Below, piece by piece: positions 43,629-51,959 of a stretch of DNA of 64,000 bases; position 1 is the stretch's first letter, and each line of letters opens with the position of its first letter. The notes under the pieces are model-generated. The model saw only the letters and a program-made list of their open reading frames with translations. It made no database searches and was not told the origin of the DNA. Made by a program: the position numbers and the translations under genes. The stretch is from Streptomyces sp. NBC_01446 (GTDB lineage: Bacteria; Actinomycetota; Actinomycetes; Streptomycetales; Streptomycetaceae), in NCBI RefSeq assembly GCF_026340095.1, contig NZ_JAPEPO010000003.1:496001-560000 (forward strand), read 5' to 3'.

Positions 43629-44774
43629 ATGCAGGGTGATCTGATCACGCTGTGCCTCGCGGGCGACGTGATGCTTGGGCGGGGCGTCGACCAGATACTT
43701 CCGCACCCGGGTGATCCGGCACTGGCGGAGACGTACGTCCGGGACGCCCGCTCCTACGTCGAGCTGGCGGAGGTCGCGAACGGACCGCTTCCCTGCCCAG
43801 TCGATTTCTCCTGGCCCTGGGGTGACACGCTGCGGCTCCTCGACCCGGCCGATTCCGACGCCGTGGTGCTCAATCTGGAGACCAGCGTCACGCGGAGCGA
43901 CGACTTCGCACCCGGCAAGGCCGTCCACTACCGCATGCATCCCGCCAACCTGCCCTGCCTCGTCGCCGCTCGCCCCGACGTCTGCGTCCTGGCGAACAAC
44001 CACATCCTCGACTTCGGCCGCCGCGGCCTCGCGGAGACCCTCGACGCGCTGGCGAGCGCCGGTATCGCCTCAGCGGGTGCGGGACACGACGCGGACGCGG
44101 CCCGGCGGCCGGCGATAGTCCCCGTCAAGGGCGGCCGGCGGATCCTGGTCCACTCCTTCGGCATGCCGTCCAGCGGAATCCCGCCGAGCTGGGCCGCCGC
44201 GGTGGACCGAAGTGGGATCGCCTACGTGGCCGAGGCGTCGGACGCCGCAGCGGCTGCGGTGGTCACCCGGATCCGGCAGGTGAAACGACCGGGTGACATC
44301 GTCATCACCTCGATCCACTGGGGTTCCAACTGGGGCTACTCCGTTCCCCGCGACCAGGTCCGCTTCGCACACGCACTCGTCGACGGAGGCGCGGACGTCG
44401 TCCACGGGCATTCCTCGCACCATCCCCGGCCGCTCGAGCTGTATCGGGGAAAGCTCATCGTCTACGGCTGCGGCGACCTGGTCAACGACTACGAGGGCAT
44501 CTCCGGCTACGAGAACTACCGCGACGACTTGCGGCTGCTCTACTCCCCCTCGCTGGAGCCGGGCACCGGCAGACTCCGCGAACTGCGCATCACGCCCTTC
44601 CAGACCCGGCGGATGCGGCTTCGGAGGGCGTCGGCGAAGGACTGCCAGTGGCTTCAGGACCTCCTGGGCCGGATCAGCCGCGGCTTCGGCTCGCGCATCG
44701 CGTACGACCCGGACGGCATCCTCACCTTCGGCGTCGACGGGTCGCCCGTCCAAAACGGCGCCCGGCCGGCATAA
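43629..44774 (+). CDS. CapA-family metallophosphatase-like protein
   Basis: The 381-residue protein has the PGA_cap metallophosphatase fold: CLAGDVMLGRGVDQ, LNLETSVTRSDDF, DVCVLANNHILDFGRRGL and VITSIHWGSNWGY with VHGHSSHHPRPLELY as metal ligands. CapA acts in poly-gamma-glutamate synthesis, but stand-alone actinobacterial members are uncharacterised. GGAGGG lies only one base before ATG 43629, so a slightly different start is possible. The 3' end meets the DUF72 gene on the other strand. Confidence 0.9.
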   Translation: MQGDLITLCLAGDVMLGRGVDQILPHPGDPALAETYVRDARSYVELAEVANGPLPCPVDFSWPWGDTLRLLDPADSDAVVLNLETSVTRSDDFAPGKAVHYRMHPANLPCLVAARPDVCVLANNHILDFGRRGLAETLDALASAGIASAGAGHDADAARRPAIVPVKGGRRILVHSFGMPSSGIPPSWAAAVDRSGIAYVAEASDAAAAAVVTRIRQVKRPGDIVITSIHWGSNWGYSVPRDQVRFAHALVDGGADVVHGHSSHHPRPLELYRGKLIVYGCGDLVNDYEGISGYENYRDDLRLLYSPSLEPGTGRLRELRITPFQTRRMRLRRASAKDCQWLQDLLGRISRGFGSRIAYDPDGILTFGVDGSPVQNGARPA

Positions 44775-45545
44775 GCCCGTGAGGGACGACGGCGTCCGGC
44801 TCACCGTCCGGCCCAGCGTGGCCGCGGCCCGGGCGAACCTCGTGGCGTCGACGACGGCCGCAGCGCCCAGGTCGTTGTTGAAGTACACGTACACGTCGTC
44901 CCGGTCCGGCCAGGCGTCGGCGATGCGTCCAGCCCAGGACTTCAACGCCTGCCGGCCATAGCGGGGCGGCGGCTGGGCGATGCCGCCGTGGAAGCGCACG
45001 TACCCCCAGGACGCGGTACGCCACAGCGGCGTCACCGGCCGTGATCCCCGGTCCGCCCAGCACAGCGCGCTGCCGTGCCGCTCAAGTACCGCCCGAAGCT
45101 CCCGCTCCGCGTCCCACCACGAGGCGTGCCGCAGTTCAACGGCCACCCGGACCGTGCTGGAAAAGCAGCTCAGGCACGCATCCAGCGCCCCGACGTCCTC
45201 CCGGAGGTGGGGCGGCAATTGCAGCAGTACGGGCCCCAGGCGGTCACCAAGGCCCTCGGCACGGTCCAGCAGACGGTGCACCGGCTCCTCGGGGTCGCGC
45301 AGCCGCTTCATATGGGTCAGATAGCGGCTGGCCTTGACCGCCATGACGAACCCCTCAGGCGTCCGCTCCCGCCAAGACCCGAAGATCTCCTTCGTCGGAA
45401 GCCGGTAGAAGGCGTTGTTGTTCTCGACGGTCGCGAATCGCCGGGCGTACTCCTCCAGCCACAACCGCTGCGCCAGGCCGGTCGGGTAGAGAGCGCCGCG
45501 CCAGTCCTCGTACTGCCACCCCGAGGTTCCGACGAGCATGGGCAT
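44070..45545 (-). CDS. DUF72 family protein with an unusually long open frame
   Basis: ATG 45545 opens MLVGTSGWQYEDWRGALYP, the DUF72 N-terminus, and NNNAFYRLPTKEIFGSW, FVMAVKASRYLTHMKRLRD, LRHASWWD and VYVYFNNDL follow, covering the TIM-barrel-like domain to about residue 245 (near 44810). No stop occurs there; the frame stays open to 44070 across the antisense of the CapA-like gene. The last 240 residues are therefore probably not natural and suggest a lost stop. DUF72 proteins are linked with endonuclease-IV-like folds and unknown function. Confidence 0.8.
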   Translation of the reverse strand: MPMLVGTSGWQYEDWRGALYPTGLAQRLWLEEYARRFATVENNNAFYRLPTKEIFGSWRERTPEGFVMAVKASRYLTHMKRLRDPEEPVHRLLDRAEGLGDRLGPVLLQLPPHLREDVGALDACLSCFSSTVRVAVELRHASWWDAERELRAVLERHGSALCWADRGSRPVTPLWRTASWGYVRFHGGIAQPPPRYGRQALKSWAGRIADAWPDRDDVYVYFNNDLGAAAVVDATRFARAAATLGRTVSRTPSSLTGLCRPGAVLDGRPVDAEGEDAVRVVRDARAEAAADPAQEVLKPLAVLRRRPPKPHPPGLEGRDAQFAESAGARLQRGGVEQPQVVAVVLVAGDALVVVDQVAAAVDDELSPIQLERPGMVRGMPVDDVRASVDECVCEADLVAGNGVAPVGTPVDRGDDDVTRSFHLPDPGDHRSRCGVRRLGHVGDPTSVHRGGPARRDSAGRHAEGVDQDPPAALDGDYRRPPGRVRVVSRTR

Positions 45546-45673
45546 GCCCGACCCCTACCCGCGAGAAATGGGTATATCCATAACGGAACGTGGGGAAATC
45601 GCCGAATGAGCCCGCACGGAGGGATTCTGGAAACTGCTGGAATCAGAGAGACCGGAGCCCGAGGAGGCACGTC

Positions 45674-45976
45674 ATGACACACGCCGAAGAGTGGAAGGTC
45701 GGCGTCTACCTGACCGAGGAGAACGGCATCACCAAAGCCCGGGCGGTGCTCGGCAACGGGAAGAAGCAGATGGTCGGACGAGGCAAGGCGCGCTGCAATC
45801 CCCAGGACGTGGAAATCCCCGCGATAGGGGACGAGCTCGCGGCGAGCCGGGCGATGCGCGACCTGGCCGGTCAGCTGATGCACGCCGCCGACCGGGACCT
45901 GGCGGCGGTGGGCGCCGTACCCGATCTGCCGCGCACCGCCTATGGCTGGCCGGATGACGCGGGTCCGGCCAGGTAG
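45674..45976 (+). CDS. DUF1876 domain protein
   Basis: The 100-residue protein starts at ATG 45674 after GAGGAGG. It matches the actinobacterial DUF1876 family: EEWKVGVYLTEENGITKARA, VGRGKARCNPQDVEIPAIGD and ELAASRAMRDLAGQL. The fold resembles a double-stranded RNA-binding domain, and several homologues are in stress regulons. A strong hairpin follows 28 bases after the stop. Confidence 0.92.
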   Translation: MTHAEEWKVGVYLTEENGITKARAVLGNGKKQMVGRGKARCNPQDVEIPAIGDELAASRAMRDLAGQLMHAADRDLAAVGAVPDLPRTAYGWPDDAGPAR

Positions 45977-46003
45977 GCCCCTTTGCCGCACGTACCTCCG
46001 GTG

Positions 46004-46038
46004 GTGTGCCTGCGCACCTGGCAGGTGGGCAGGCACAC
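46004..46038 (+). terminator. Hairpin terminator after the DUF1876 gene
   Basis: GTGTGCCTGC (46004-46013) pairs with GCAGGCACAC (46029-46038), and CACCT pairs with AGGTG inside, leaving a GGC loop. A T-run is absent, as often in Streptomyces. Confidence 0.75.
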
Positions 46039-46272
46039 GTTGCGGAGTTGACCAGGGCTCCTGCGGCCAAATCCACAGAATCACGCTGACGCGGTCGGGA
46101 TCGTGCATCTTGACGGTCAACCGGCTGGCTCCACAAACCCCCGCGTTGTGGCCCTGTCCAACGTTTCCCGCAGCGAACGAGGGGGACTCGGCTGGGGTAG
46201 TTGAAAGCGAACCGACAGACACTGGCACAGCCGGCTCAAGTGGAGCCGGAACCAGAAGGAAGTTGAAACGCC

Positions 46273-46449
46273 GTGACCACGGACGTAAACAACACCACGA
46301 CCACCCGCCGCCCCGAGACAGGCTGGGCCAAGGCGCGACGCCGACGCGGAAACCCTCTGCGCACCTGCGTCCCCGCGAGGAGCGACAGCAACGATTCGCG
46401 GCAGTCCCACGCGAGCCCCGACTGGAACGTCGTCAGGGGCGATGACTGA
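46273..46449 (+). CDS. Possible small hypothetical protein
   Basis: GTG 46273 follows GGAAG by eight bases and opens 58 codons (MTTDVNNTTTTRRPETGWAK...). It is polar, threonine- and arginine-rich, with no membrane segment and no recognised family. The coding bias is moderate. It could equally be a non-coding leader. Confidence 0.25.
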   Translation: MTTDVNNTTTTRRPETGWAKARRRRGNPLRTCVPARSDSNDSRQSHASPDWNVVRGDD

Positions 46450-46492
46450 CCAATCTCGTTGAGGGGCGAGGAGTTGTCCTCTCCGTTCCCAG

Positions 46493-46690
46493 CTAATCGA
46501 ACCCGGTCATGGCCTGGTCCGAGAGGAGGCCCACCACCCCCGGAAGGCTCCGGGCGTACGCGGTCTGCGCCGAGGTGAGTGACGTCAGCGTGGTCCAGAC
46601 CCCCTGACGACGGACGGTGATCGATAGGGCGGCCACCCTTTCCCGAAATGCCGCCCTGTTCGGGTGCGTCCGCGCTGGCTCAGCAGCCAC
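46493..46690 (-). CDS. Possible hypothetical protein
   Basis: The 65-codon frame (VRRQGVWTTLTSLTSAQTAY, LPGVVGLLSDQAMTGFD at the end) has moderate coding bias and is open upstream through CSVAAEPARTHPNRAAF, so the true start may be further right or lost. No family is recognised. It may be the tail of the neighbouring broken gene's operon partner. Confidence 0.3.
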   Translation of the reverse strand: MAAEPARTHPNRAAFRERVAALSITVRRQGVWTTLTSLTSAQTAYARSLPGVVGLLSDQAMTGFD

Positions 46691-46816
46691 GGAACAGTCG
46701 TAGATCGAACGGAAGGCATGGCCGGACAGCGCGGCGTAGCTGCCGTCAACTCAGGCGCCAGCCCGGGCCTTTGTCTTCACGTCCTGCTCGGCTTCGTGTC
46801 GAGGAACGCCCTGCTC

Positions 46817-47104
46817 CTACGCGTACTCCGTGACTGCGGCCTGCGTGTCCCGGGCCAGGTCCCGCCAGACTCGCCATGCCGTCTCAGTACTCGCCGTCTG
46901 CGTTTCAGCCCAGCCCGCCGCGGTTGGCGGCCCGTACTCGTCACGCAGGCGTAGGACCTTGCAGTGCGCAGCGTTCGCCGCCTGTTGTCCTACCCGACAT
47001 TCGGCCTGAGCATCCGAGTACCCATGAAGCGGGCCCCGCCACCCGAACTTCGACTTCGACTTCGACCCAGGTAGCGGGGCCGCTTTTTCGATTCCGGAGG
47101 GCAC
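46817..47104 (-). pseudogene. Hypothetical protein cut short by an in-frame TAG
   Basis: ATG 47104 opens MPSGIEKAAPLPGSKSKS and FGWRGPLHGYSDAQAECRVG. After TQAAVTEYA the codon TAG (46819-46817) stops it, but the same frame continues with good bias for 23 codons (EQGVPRHEAEQDVKTKARAG) to a TGA near 46745. That pattern suggests one point mutation in a gene of about 119 codons. The family is a Streptomyces hypothetical without known role. Confidence 0.5.
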
Positions 47105-47219
47105 AACTGCCGCAACCCAAGAGAGCTGCCCTGAATCAGGGACGTCCTTGTCGATCAGTCTGTTGATTCTCGCCTGGATTCAGCCGTCGCCGAGACCGTA
47201 CGGACCCACCGGGACCAGC

Positions 47220-47489
47220 TCAGTCGGAGGCAGGCGACCCCATTGGTGAAGGCGTCTGCGTCAGCATTTCGTACCACGTGGTCTTGCCGGTGGCCGTGCA
47301 GGTGCCGCCCCAGGCTTCGGTGAGCAGATCGAGCAGTTCGGTACCGCGTCCACCTTCTGCGTCGGTGTCGACGAGGCGACGTACGGGGCCGGCGGGGTCG
47401 GTGTCCTCGACCTCGCACCGCAGCCGGGAGCCGCGCAGCTGCAAGTTGAGCCGCAGAGGGCCACGCGTGTAACGCAGAGCATTGGTGAC
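47220..47489 (-). pseudogene. Anti-sigma-type (RsbW-like) ATP-binding protein, cut by IS630 insertion
   Basis: From the IS edge at 47489 the minus strand reads LVTNALRYTRGPLRLNLQLR, EVEDTDPAGPVRRLVDTDAE and GGRGTELLDLLTEAWGGTCT, which are the N box, D box and G box of HATPase_c regulators found in numbers in Streptomyces. The 5' part (the N-terminal 40-50 residues) is not found beyond the right end of the insertion, so it has been deleted as well. Confidence 0.8.
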
Positions 47490-47491
47490 TA

Positions 47492-48907
47492 GTGTGATGC
47501 GCCAGAAATCCTGAGGGTTAGTCACTACCCTGTTGGCATGTCGCATTCGGGCCCTTCTGCTGTGGAGATCACGCTGTCCGAGGCCGAGCGCGCCGAGTTG
47601 GTGCGCCGGACGAAAGTGCCGCACCGACGCTCGGCCGAGAAGGCCCGCATCATCCTGGCGTGCGCCGACGGCATGTCAAACGCAGGCGTCGCACGGATTG
47701 TCGGCGTCCAGGCCAAGACGGTTGGCAAGTGGCGTCGGGCTTTCGCCACAGAGCGGATGGCTGGGCTTGAGGACGCCGGCCGGATTGGCCGGCCGAAGGC
47801 CGACCTGGTTCTGGACGAGGCCGAGCGGAGGCAGCTGACGCAGTGGGCGCGACGGGCCAAGACCGCTCAGTTCCTCGCGTTGCGAGCCAAGATCGTGCTG
47901 CGCTGCGCGGAGGGCGGGACGAACCAGCAGGCCGCAGCCGACCTCGGCATCGACACCTCGACCGTGGACCGCTGGCGGGCCCGGTTCATCGCCAAACGCC
48001 TCGACGGTCTGCAGGACGAGCCCCGCTCGGGCCGGCCGCCCTCGATCCTCCTCGACCAGGTCGAGGAGGTCATCGTGGCCACGCTGGAGTCGACCGCGGG
48101 CAGGGACACGCACTGGTCCCGGGCCTCGATGGCCCAACGCACCGGCCTGTCGAAGTCGACCATCGGGCGGATCTGGAAGAAATTCGACCTCAAACCCCAC
48201 CTCCAGGACTCCTTCAAGCTCTCCACCGACCCGCAGTTCGTCGCGAAGGTCGTCGACGTCGTAGGCCTGTATCACCACCCACCGGAGAAGGCGGTGGTGT
48301 TGTGCGTGGATGAGAAGAGCCAGATTCAGGCGCTGGACCGCTCGCAGCCGGTACTGCCGATGATGCCGGGGATGCCCGAGTGGCGCACCCATGACTACTA
48401 CCGGCACGGCATCACCAGCCTGTTTGCCGCCTTCAACATCACTGACGGCACTGTCATATCTCAGCTCCACCGCCGCCACCGTGCGATCCAGTTCAAGAAG
48501 TTCCTGGTCCGGATCGACAAGGCGGTGCCCTCCGGACTCGACGTCCACCTCGTCTGTGACAATTACGCCACCCACAACACTGCCGAGATCAAGACGTGGC
48601 TGAGTAAACGCCCGCGCTTCCACATCCACTTCACCCCGACCGGCTCCTCCTGGATGAACCAGGTCGAGCGGTGGTTCGGCCTGCTGACCGACAAGCTCAT
48701 CCGCCGCGGCGTCCACAGGTCCGTGAAGGCCCTGGAGGATGACATCACTGCGTGGATCGACACCTGGAACGAGAACCCGCGGCCCTTCACCTGGACCAAG
48801 ACCGCCGACGAGATCCTCAACTCCCTCGCCGACTACCTCACCAAGGTCGGAACCGCCAGCCAAAAAACAGAGCAGAACTAACCCTCAGGATTTCTGGCGC
48901 ATCACAC
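47492..48907. mobile_element. IS630-family insertion sequence
   Basis: The 1416-bp element has perfect 31-bp terminal inverted repeats beginning GTGTGATGCGCCAGAAATCC. It is flanked by TA on each side (47490-47491 and 48908-48909), the TA target duplication of the IS630/Tc1 group. The ends and the single gene are intact, so it may be mobile and recent. Confidence 0.95.
47538..48881 (+). CDS. IS630-family transposase
   Basis: The 447-residue protein has two N-terminal helix-turn-helices (CADGMSNAGVARIVGVQAKT, EGGTNQQAAADLGIDTSTVD) and a C-terminal DDE domain with D in VVLCVDEKSQIQAL near 257, D in LVCDNYATHNT near 339 and E in MNQVERWFGLL near 376. All catalytic residues are present, and both ends of the element flank it. 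Confidence 0.95.
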   Translation: MSHSGPSAVEITLSEAERAELVRRTKVPHRRSAEKARIILACADGMSNAGVARIVGVQAKTVGKWRRAFATERMAGLEDAGRIGRPKADLVLDEAERRQLTQWARRAKTAQFLALRAKIVLRCAEGGTNQQAAADLGIDTSTVDRWRARFIAKRLDGLQDEPRSGRPPSILLDQVEEVIVATLESTAGRDTHWSRASMAQRTGLSKSTIGRIWKKFDLKPHLQDSFKLSTDPQFVAKVVDVVGLYHHPPEKAVVLCVDEKSQIQALDRSQPVLPMMPGMPEWRTHDYYRHGITSLFAAFNITDGTVISQLHRRHRAIQFKKFLVRIDKAVPSGLDVHLVCDNYATHNTAEIKTWLSKRPRFHIHFTPTGSSWMNQVERWFGLLTDKLIRRGVHRSVKALEDDITAWIDTWNENPRPFTWTKTADEILNSLADYLTKVGTASQKTEQN

Positions 48908-48982
48908 TAGTGCCGCATCAGGCAATGTTCGCCGTGTCGTGATGTGTGGCCCAGTTGCTGTGCCAGGAAGCGCCGGACGGCC

Positions 48983-49101
48983 AGAATGACCGCGTGGCCG
49001 AACGCGTGCGGGTCCGGGAAATTGATGACGATGAGGGCAGGCGGTTGCTGCGGATCATCCGCAGAGGCACTGGTTCGGTGGTGACCTGGCGGCGGGCTCA
49101 G
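48983..49101 (+). pseudogene. 5' remnant of a different IS630-family transposase
   Basis: The plus strand reads VAERVRVREIDDDEGRRLLR and IIRRGTGSVVTWRRAQM, the start of a well-known Streptomyces IS630-type transposase distinct from the intact copy next to it. It breaks off after 35-40 codons and runs in frame into another gene remnant. Confidence 0.7.
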
Positions 49102-49419
49102 ATGGCAGCGGAGACCTACGCCAAGCAGATACTGCAGTCACGTCGGCCTGCAGGCTCCTCCCCCAGCCTGCGCTCCCTCGCCGAAGCCCACAGAACGGCC
49201 GTCGAACTCTAGGGACCCGTCACACAGGGACTGATCGGCCGGTCCCTGGAGGCCGAGGATCCCGTTCTGTGGAAAGGCCTTGGTCAGCTCTTCGCCACGC
49301 GCAACAAAATGGCTTTCCGGCTCAAGACACCAACACACCTCGACGCAAGCCGACTTGTCGTCGTCGCGATGCAGGCCATGGACTGGCTCGCCTCAGCCGT
49401 GGACCAGCGCCACGCCTGA
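49102..49419 (+). pseudogene. Hypothetical gene remnant with an in-frame TAG
   Basis: In the same frame as the transposase start the sequence reads AETYAKQILQSRRPAGSSPS, LRSLAEAHRTAVEL, then TAG (49210-49212), then GPVTQGLIGRSLEAEDPVLW and NKMAFRLKTPTHLDASRLVV to a stop at 49417-49419. The bias is strong on both sides of the TAG, so it is one gene with a nonsense change and a missing 5' end. The product is not recognised. Confidence 0.5.
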
Positions 49420-49489
49420 CTCTCCAAGAAGGGCCTGCGTCGACGGACATACCCACAGGATCGGTCCAGTGACAGGCCCGGCCGGGAGG

Positions 49490-49945
49490 TCAGGCGGTCA
49501 GCGCCGCAAGCTCCGCGTTGGCGCGCTCGGTGACCAGGGCGAGGACGCGGCCGGCGGCGGCCAGGTCCTCGGCGGGTATCCCGCCCCAGATGCGGGCGCT
49601 GATGGGGGTGGTCTCCGCGCCGACGGTGGCGACCAGCTCGCGCCCTGCGTCCGTGGGGCGAAGGTGCGCGCCGTCCGTATCGAGCAGCTGCTTGGCGAGC
49701 AGCTCGTCGAGAGTGGCGCGGATGTCGGCCGGATTGGCCTTGAGGGAGCCCTGGACCTGGGCGACGAGGTCGTCCGGCGCCTGCGGGGCGTCGGTGGTGA
49801 GGGCGGCGCGCAGGGCGACCTGCTGCTGGAACGTGCTGCCGTGCCGGGCCAGGACGTGCTCCAGGACGCCGCGGGCGGCGTAGTGGGCCAGGCCGAGGGC
49901 GCGGGCGTCGGCGACAGGTGCGTTGGTGGGTGCAGTGGTGGTCAT
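49490..49945 (-). CDS. MarR-like winged-helix protein
   Basis: The 151-residue protein (start ATG 49945) has a winged-helix-like region, ADIRATLDELLAKQLLDTDG followed by LRPTDAGRELVATVGAETTP, like MarR proteins but with an atypical N-terminus (YAARGVLEHVLARHGSTFQQ). Its start overlaps the stop of the MarR gene (ATGA), so the pair is co-translated. It may be a paralogous partner or a ligand-binding relative. Confidence 0.75.
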   Translation of the reverse strand: MTTTAPTNAPVADARALGLAHYAARGVLEHVLARHGSTFQQQVALRAALTTDAPQAPDDLVAQVQGSLKANPADIRATLDELLAKQLLDTDGAHLRPTDAGRELVATVGAETTPISARIWGGIPAEDLAAAGRVLALVTERANAELAALTA

Positions 49946-50436
49946 GGTGTTATCCCCTGAGTGCTCTCGTCGTTCGGTACGGATGGAGCGAGAGGTGCGT
50001 CGAGCAGGGTCGTCAGCTCGTCGGTGAACGCGCGGGTCCGCAAGGCGTCGCGGCCGCCGAGCGGCTCCAGCAACTGCTGATGCAGCTCCTGGACCACCGC
50101 GATGGCCTGCCGCGCGACGGACTGGCCCTGTTCGGTGAGAGCGAGCTGCACGGCGCGCGGGTCGCGGGGGTTGCGGGTGCGTTCGATCAGGCCGGCCGTC
50201 TCCAAGGCGCGCGCCAGCTTCGAGACGTACAACGCCTCCAGGCCGGTGTGGTCTGCGAGTTGGCGCTGACTGGGCCGCTCGCCGACGCGCTGCATGCCGT
50301 GCAGTGACGCAACCAGTGAGTACTGCGCGTGGGTGAGGCCCAGCGGAGCCATCGCACGATCGACCGCGACGCGCCACTTGTTGGCGAGCCGCCATACCAG
50401 GAAGCCGGGCGTGGGGCCCGGTAGACCCTTACTCAT
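49942..50436 (-). CDS. MarR-family transcriptional regulator
   Basis: The 164-residue protein has the MarR winged helix: LTHAQYSLVASLHGMQRVGE, RQLADHTGLEALYVSKLARA, LETAGLIERTRNPRDPRAVQ and LALTEQGQSVA. The wing motif RNPRDPRAV is typical (D-x-R). Upstream are two direct repeats of CATGGCTACTAT that could be its own operator. It is coupled to the second MarR-like gene. Confidence 0.92.
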   Translation of the reverse strand: MSKGLPGPTPGFLVWRLANKWRVAVDRAMAPLGLTHAQYSLVASLHGMQRVGERPSQRQLADHTGLEALYVSKLARALETAGLIERTRNPRDPRAVQLALTEQGQSVARQAIAVVQELHQQLLEPLGGRDALRTRAFTDELTTLLDAPLAPSVPNDESTQGITP

Positions 50437-50449
50437 GCCGAATAGAGTA

Positions 50450-50476
50450 CATGGCTACTATGTCCATGGCTACTAT
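50450..50476 (-). promoter_or_regulatory. Direct repeats in the MarR promoter region
   Basis: CATGGCTACTAT occurs at 50450-50461 and again at 50465-50476, a 15-base period, just upstream of the MarR start at 50436. On the minus strand ATAGTAGCCATG is read twice. The position suits autoregulation. The following 270 bases show no gene. Confidence 0.6.
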
Positions 50477-50749
50477 TTTCGGCGGATGCGACGGCGCACC
50501 CGTGGCGACGCCGCGACGGGCTGACGGAACGCCTCCAGCCGGACCGCCGCCTTGTTGCGTGATCAAAACAGCACTTCGATGCTGCCCTGGCAGTACTCCA
50601 GGGCTGTCAAAACTCGGGCTCTGGCACGCATTCCGTGACGCGCACACGTGGAGTAGCGCGGGCGGGCCGAGAGTCCGAGGTCAAGATCGTGCATAGCGGA
50701 GGGATGTCTGAGCCGAGGGCGGGAAACCCACCCGCCCGAAACCAGTGAG

Positions 50750-50911
50750 GTGTTCGCCCGCCTGGCCACAGCTGATGGCATCTACTACCTCAGCGAGCTC
50801 GGTGATGAGGCGATTCATGACTGGGGACGTGTGCACGACTACTTTCACGAGTTCGTGCTCATCGACCGCTCGGCCGGCCAGATCACTCTCATCGTCGCCG
50901 CCGACGACTGA
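50750..50911 (+). CDS. Small conserved hypothetical protein
   Basis: GTG 50750 opens 53 codons with strong bias (VFARLATADGIYYLSELGDE, IHDWGRVHDYFHEFVLID, GQITLIVAADD at the end). The frame is open 17 codons further upstream without a start, so it may be a C-terminal remnant. It is acidic, with no membrane segment; the HDWGR-HDYFHEF pattern appears in Streptomyces hypotheticals of unknown role. Confidence 0.5.
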   Translation: MFARLATADGIYYLSELGDEAIHDWGRVHDYFHEFVLIDRSAGQITLIVAADD

Positions 50912-50947
50912 GGCAACCAACCGGGGTATCCGCGGCGGTGGCTGAGA

Positions 50948-51843
50948 TCAGTAGCGGAGCCACAACCGAATCGCCGCAAGAGTGACCGTGCTGTGGAAGA
51001 CGTAGGCCCGCTTGTCGTAAGGAGTCGCCACGGCTCTGGAGCCCTTGAGAACGTTGGAGCAACGCGAGCAACGCTCTACTGCGTTCCTTCTTTTGTAGGC
51101 AGTGCTGTCGAAGCCGGTCGGCCGCCCGCCACGGCTACCGCGCCGTTGGCGGTTGACCTTCTGATTCTTCGGCTCGGGGATGGTGTGCTTGATCTGGCGT
51201 CGCCGCAGGTAGCGGCGGTTCCGGCGAGAGCTGTATGCCTTATCGCCACACACGTGGTCCGGTCCGGTCGCGTCCGCGGGTGACCACCAGCTTGGCGCGG
51301 GACTCGAACACGATCCAGAACCCTGATCAACTGTGACGCGTCACCCCACTGCCCGGGAGTGATCAGCACAGCGAATGGGCGGCAGCTGCCGTCACTCGCC
51401 AGATGAATCTTCGTCGTGAGACCACCCCGTGAGCGGCCGAGCGCCTCATCAAGGCGATGTTCGGCCGGACGGCGCCGGTGCCCCAGCACCCGGGGCAGGC
51501 GGTGATGAGCCCCAGCCGCATGCTGATGGGCGCGGCAGACCGTGGAGTCCACGCTCACCACACTCCAGTCGATCCGCCCCTCGTTATCGGCGTCGGCCTG
51601 GATCGTCCGCAGCACACGCTGCCAGGTGCCGTCCGCGGACCGCCTGCGATGGCGGTCGTAGACCGTCTTCCATTTCCCGAAGCGGGTCGGAAGATCTCGC
51701 CACGGCAGACCGGTGCGCTGCCGGAACAGAATCCCGTTGATCACGCGCCGGTGACACTGCCAACGTCCGCCCCGCCCAAGGTTCTTGGGCAAACGCGGTT
51801 CGAGTCGTGCCAACTCGTCATCAGAAAGATCACCCCGTCCCAC
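50948..51843 (-). pseudogene. IS5-family transposase, frameshifted
   Basis: GTG 51843 opens an IS5-type transposase (DLSDDELARLEPRLPKN, VSVDSTVCRAHQHAAGAH with the first aspartate, GGLTTKIHLASDG). Near 51255 an extra copy of CGGAC shifts the frame; the correct continuation is CGDKAYSSRRNRRYLRRRQI to the stop at 50948. Further on, a 9-base tandem duplication (GCGTTGCTC twice) inserts three residues in the VERC-LKG catalytic stretch. The element's terminal repeats were not both found. Confidence 0.85.
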
Positions 51844-51928
51844 ACCGGACAGAACGACCAGCCGGTAGGCGAATTACTGACCCATCGGACAGCCCTAGCG
51901 TGCTCAGTCACATCAGCTGTGGCTGAAT

Positions 51929-51959
51929 GCTCTAGTTGGCAGCATCCGCCAACTAGAGC
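51929..51959. repeat. 12-bp perfect inverted repeat
   Basis: GCTCTAGTTGGC (51929-51940) pairs with GCCAACTAGAGC (51948-51959) around a seven-base loop. It lies about 85 bases outside the IS5-type gene in a 190-base stretch without genes and may be a terminator or an old transposon end. Confidence 0.6.

Noticed and set aside
46493..46690. Similarity of this small protein to a type III CRISPR Cmr5 subunit
   Set aside because: Only a vague helical pattern; no cas genes or repeats are in the window.
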